From: Bacillota bacterium
GTDB lineage: Bacteria; Bacillota; Limnochordia; Darwinibacteriales; Darwinibacteriaceae
Direction: 5' to 3'
NCBI GenBank assembly: GCA_012799535.1
Contig: JAAZLB010000204.1
Span: forward strand, 1 to 6,976
Length of the DNA: 6,976 nucleotides
In this document: one piece after another, positions 6,914-6,976 of the stretch
Layout: each line of letters opens with the position of its first letter
Position numbering within the stretch: position 1 is the first letter of the stretch
The notes under the pieces: generated by a model
Seen by the model: the letters and a program-made list of their open reading frames with translations, nothing else
What the model was told of the DNA's origin: nothing
The model's database searches: none
Program-made: the position numbers and the translations under genes

Positions 6914-6976
6914 TTGTCCCAGGGAGCCAGCGCCAATCGTGTTTTTGTTTGGGGGCATCCCCAAGACCAGCTCCAA
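6914..6976 (+). CDS. Possible start of an unrecognised gene cut by the window edge
   Basis: A TTG at 6914 follows AGGAG (6901-6905) by 8 bases and opens a frame that stays open to the last base (21 codons: MSQGASANRVFVWGHPQDQL...). The frame has a stop at 6890-6892, so the gene could not start much earlier. I do not recognise the peptide. A leftward frame on the minus strand (6976 to a TAA at 6913-6911) is also open and could be the end of a convergent gene. 63 bases cannot decide between them. Confidence 0.25.
   Translation, partial: MSQGASANRVFVWGHPQDQLQ

Noticed and set aside
6949..6964. Small hairpin TTGGGG / CCCCAA near the window end
   Set aside because: Six base pairs with no T run on either side; it may simply lie inside a coding region that continues past the edge.

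Overview
The window comes from a spore-forming, low- to mid-GC Firmicute. The gene order ileS – (DUF5665-like gene) – TraR/DksA-YteA zinc-finger gene – lspA – rluD-type pseudouridine synthase – pyrR – uracil permease follows the Bacillus subtilis ileS–ylyA–lspA–ylyB–pyrR–pyrP segment, with one extra small membrane-protein gene. The YteA-type protein, the DUF5665-like protein and the overall protein style suggest a Clostridia member (Peptococcaceae / Desulfitobacteriaceae-like). The order-level call is inference; the synteny is seen directly. All confident genes are on the plus strand.

Layout. 1-2298 is the 3' part of ileS, closed by a strong intrinsic terminator (2308-2343). 2371-4618 is a tight cluster: small membrane protein, zinc-finger protein, lspA and rluD, with short gaps or overlap. 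A promoter with a perfect TTGACA box overlaps the rluD stop codon and starts the pyr transcript. Its leader (about 4650-4773) holds a classical PyrR attenuator: a PyrR-binding hairpin (4660-4692), an antiterminator that competes with it, and a terminator (4711-4752). pyrR (4774-5316) and the uracil permease gene (5358-6605) follow, then another hairpin terminator (6612-6633). The last ~370 bases hold no convincing complete gene.

How the genes work together. PyrR senses UMP/UTP against PRPP and controls its own operon by binding the leader RNA. The permease imports uracil for the salvage pathway. The upstream cluster serves protein synthesis and lipoprotein maturation and is housekeeping in character.

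Most notable points. (1) The pyrR frame has no ATG, GTG or TTG at the position homology requires. The best-placed start is an ATT at 4774, 8 bases after a near-perfect Shine-Dalgarno. (2) The 41-base pyrR–permease gap aligns without gaps (20 of 33 bases) to the leader PyrR-binding hairpin, and its 3' strand is the permease's Shine-Dalgarno. This suggests PyrR represses the permease by blocking translation, while the same operon is controlled at its leader by transcription attenuation. (3) The region after the permease terminator holds a significant interrupted inverted repeat (6639-6788) plus a crossing complementarity, with a possible minus-strand promoter. It may be an undescribed structured RNA or the remnant of a small mobile element.
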